Shown here piece by piece: positions 62,139 through 64,000 of a stretch of DNA of 64,000 nucleotides (position 1 is the first letter of the stretch; each line of letters begins with the position of its first letter). This DNA comes from Prostheceraeus crozeri (lineage: Eukaryota; Platyhelminthes; Polycladida; Euryleptidae): positions 62,001 to 126,000 of the forward strand of contig CAJQUW010007429.1 in the NCBI GenBank assembly GCA_907163375.1, read 5' to 3'. A program made the position numbers and the translations under genes. Under the pieces are notes generated by a model, which was given only the letters and a program-made list of their open reading frames with translations, was not told the DNA's origin and searched no databases.

Positions 62139-62256
62139 TTCTGCACAACCTTTAAATAGTAGGAAAACGATTTTCTACTGGACCCGTGATGAGGTTGGAC
62201 CCGAAACGTTGAGTAGAAGCTCTTTTCCTTCTTTTAAAAGGTTGTGCAGAAAGGTG
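62139..62256. repeat. inverted repeat enclosing a hammerhead-like motif
   Basis: Arms TTCTGCACAACCTTTAAA (62139-62156) and TTTAAAAGGTTGTGCAGAAA (62235-62254) enclose about 80 bases. Within them CTACT, GGACCCGTGATGAGG, TTGGACCCGAAACGTTG and AGTAG can be read in order: a TGATGA box, a GGT/ACC stem, a CGAAAC box and closing CTACT/AGTAG. The first base of CTGATGA is G here. Confidence 0.6.
62174..62219 (+). ncRNA. hammerhead-like motif, near-complete
   Basis: Stem I would be CTACT (62175-62179) with AGTAG (62213-62217), core box GTGATGA, stem II GGT-TGG-ACC, and CGAAACGTT. Only the first C of CTGATGA is changed. No Penelope coding segment is nearby, so this could be a solo terminal repeat or a retrozyme-type element. 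Confidence 0.4.
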
Positions 62257-64000
62257 GTGTGTTTCTCCAATACATTTTGCCATAATACCGGTGTACGATG
62301 TAATTGTTGGGTATCGAGGATGACCCCATCATACTGCTGTATGCTCTCCTGTTGACACGCAATAGACCGTTCAGGTGATAATTTCTCGCATTCGCAAAAC
62401 ACGCGAAGGCATATGCCTGTCACACTTGAGCTGCTCAAGTATATATAATTACATAGGTAGGTAGTGTATATACAGGACGTTGCGTCTGCACATAGTTCAT
62501 CGAGTTCCGCAGAAGTCTCCTGGAGCGCCTCCTCGATACTTTGGTAGTATGATCGTTCCAATTAAGAGGTCCAGCTTAAGAGTTGCAACATGAGAAGGTC
62601 ACATAGAATCTTGGCCGAGTCAACAGATCTTGCACCTTCAGAACTGCTATGATCTTAATTAAATGACTCTGTTAAGTAGCAAAATCCCATCATATTGCAC
62701 GGAGAGACATTGAGAGGAAAACCCATGCCTCATACCAAGATGCGATGTTGTCCGTAAAGAGTAATCGGTGCCGTGACAGCAGTAAAATAGGCCCTATAAT
62801 CCACTCAAAACTGGCGTTTGATCATTGTCGAGGTTTCAAGTAGTAGCTGGTGAGAACCACAGTAGAAGAGGACCTGCGAAACTGTCTTGAGAAACATCAT
62901 GACTAGTCCAACTTGAATTTTTGCCATTGACTGACACGCTGTCGTCCTTATGAGAGAAATCCGCTGTTCCATCGAATAAATTTGACAAGTTGCGAACATT
63001 TAGTGTCTGGTGGATGGGCGCAGGCATACTGCCTGACCTCCTGAAGGCAAATCAGTATTTATATATGATCTGAATTTATCATCTGAAAATCAATACATTC
63101 CTTCACAATGCTTGGCTAAAAAATTGCGATCCTGCCTATTAAGTAACTATCCGATTCCAACTTAACCAACATCAGCAACAATGGTAGATCTCACAATGAA
63201 AAATGCATGAAAGGATTTTGACTAGAGTGCAAAATTTTGTCAAAAAGTTTCTGTTAGTCTTTTCAATCATTTATGTCCTGACGTTTTGTCATCGACATGA
63301 CATACACCATTGCGCACTATGACTATGTCGGTGATTGCTTTATTTCAAAATTTTTCAAAAATTTCAAAATTTTCGGTAAACAACCTTCATTCGTTTTGCG
63401 AAAAAGTCAGATCCTGTGACATCAAAACGGCTCCAATATTTGGATTTCATCGTGCTTATTATCATGGATACACCATATTACATAATTAACTCATATTTGC
63501 AACCACCTTTTTCTTCCTGATATTGGTCCCGGTTATATATTGAACATGCGATGCTTCGCCGATCGTGAAGTTTTGTTATCTTCTGCATACTCTTCCAAGT
63601 AATGGTGCGTTCACATGATACCGATAGTGATGAAATCGTGACGATATTTCACTTTATCGTCGAGCTCCGCTATTCACATTCAATTAGCTATCGTGGAGAA
63701 ATTCGCGATAATGTGAACAGCTGCCATGTTGCGCATGTTGAGCGATGATATTTTAATTGATCGTTATCGTTATCGGGCAAATGTGAGTCTTAAGTCTTAC
63801 GATGTTTTTCCGATGTTTCATTATCACGTCACGGGGCTAGATCTGTCACTATCGCTGTCGTCATATTGCAATTAGCATGACGCCAATTCTTCTAACAGAC
63901 GACAAGCGATTTCCTAAAGAGACTTTTTCTCGCTATCTTAATTCTTAAATTCGACGATCGCATGGAATGTAGGCCTAATTGTCTCAGAAACACTACACCG

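Larger units (their letters stand above)
61224..64000. other. intergenic DNA with one palindromic motif region and a TTATCG-rich tail
   Basis: No gene recognised. At 62139-62256 lies the inverted repeat described separately. At 63602-63870 the sequence begins GGTGCGTTCACATG and holds many TTATCG/CGATAA words with GTGAAC and GTTCAC pairs, resembling a MITE of the type whose ends read GGTGCGTTCACA; the right end was not seen. Open frames at 62175-62561 and 62805-63027 have no recognisable domain. Confidence 0.4.

Noticed and set aside
62175-63027. open frames of 128 and 64 codons on the minus strand
   Set aside because: No recognisable family; the first overlaps the inverted repeat with the hammerhead-like core, which explains its sequence better.
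1-64000. CRISPR array, rRNA or bacterial operon
   Set aside because: No regularly spaced direct repeats, no rRNA-like segments and no tightly spaced genes are present; the gene structure is that of an animal.

Overview
The window is AT-rich nuclear DNA from an invertebrate animal. The genes have introns with GT-AG boundaries, and the repeats are typical animal elements: Penelope-like, BEL/Pao, LINE, Tc1/mariner, pogo, hAT and tRNA-derived SINE-like pieces. The two host genes look like a marine deuterostome or a lophotrochozoan, but the sequence does not settle the phylum. No bacterial operon, CRISPR array or rRNA is present.

Host genes, both on the minus strand. (1) A twelve-exon gene from 45009 down to 12885 encodes a CSPP1-like centrosome and cilium protein. 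All twelve exons join in phase with GT-AG boundaries to give about 1448 residues. (2) A TMEM187-like six-pass membrane protein gene lies at 2034-1233 and carries one apparent frameshift.

Layout. 0-0.6 kb: LINE 3' end. 1.1-2.05 kb: TMEM187-like gene. 3.65-4.78 kb: non-autonomous hAT element with an 8-bp target duplication. 5.2-7.2 kb: decayed LINE. 8.8-10.6 kb: Penelope-like element (PLE) with inverted arms. 12.9-45.0 kb: CSPP1-like gene, whose introns hold two more PLEs (19.9-21.1 and 38.3-39.1 kb), two short hammerhead-like retroposons (24.3-24.9 and 39.8-40.0 kb), a pogo/Tigger remnant containing a 160-bp palindrome (29.3-30.2 kb), a LINE tail (32.5-33.1 kb) and two SINE-like pieces. 45.2-46.5 and 48.8-50.0 kb: two mariner-type elements. 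52.7-61.2 kb: a young but broken BEL/Pao fossil with identical LTRs and a 5-bp target duplication; a small inverted-repeat element sits in it, and a Tc1 element sits inside that. 61.2-64 kb: intergenic.

The most interesting signal is a recurring motif with the form CTGAxGA - short stem - (G)AAA. It occurs in Penelope-like arms and in small non-coding insertions across the window. Three copies in one subfamily keep the same short stem through paired base changes, and two insertions of that subfamily have perfect or near-perfect 11-12 bp target duplications. This fits hammerhead-ribozyme-bearing PLEs and small retrozyme-like hitchhikers.
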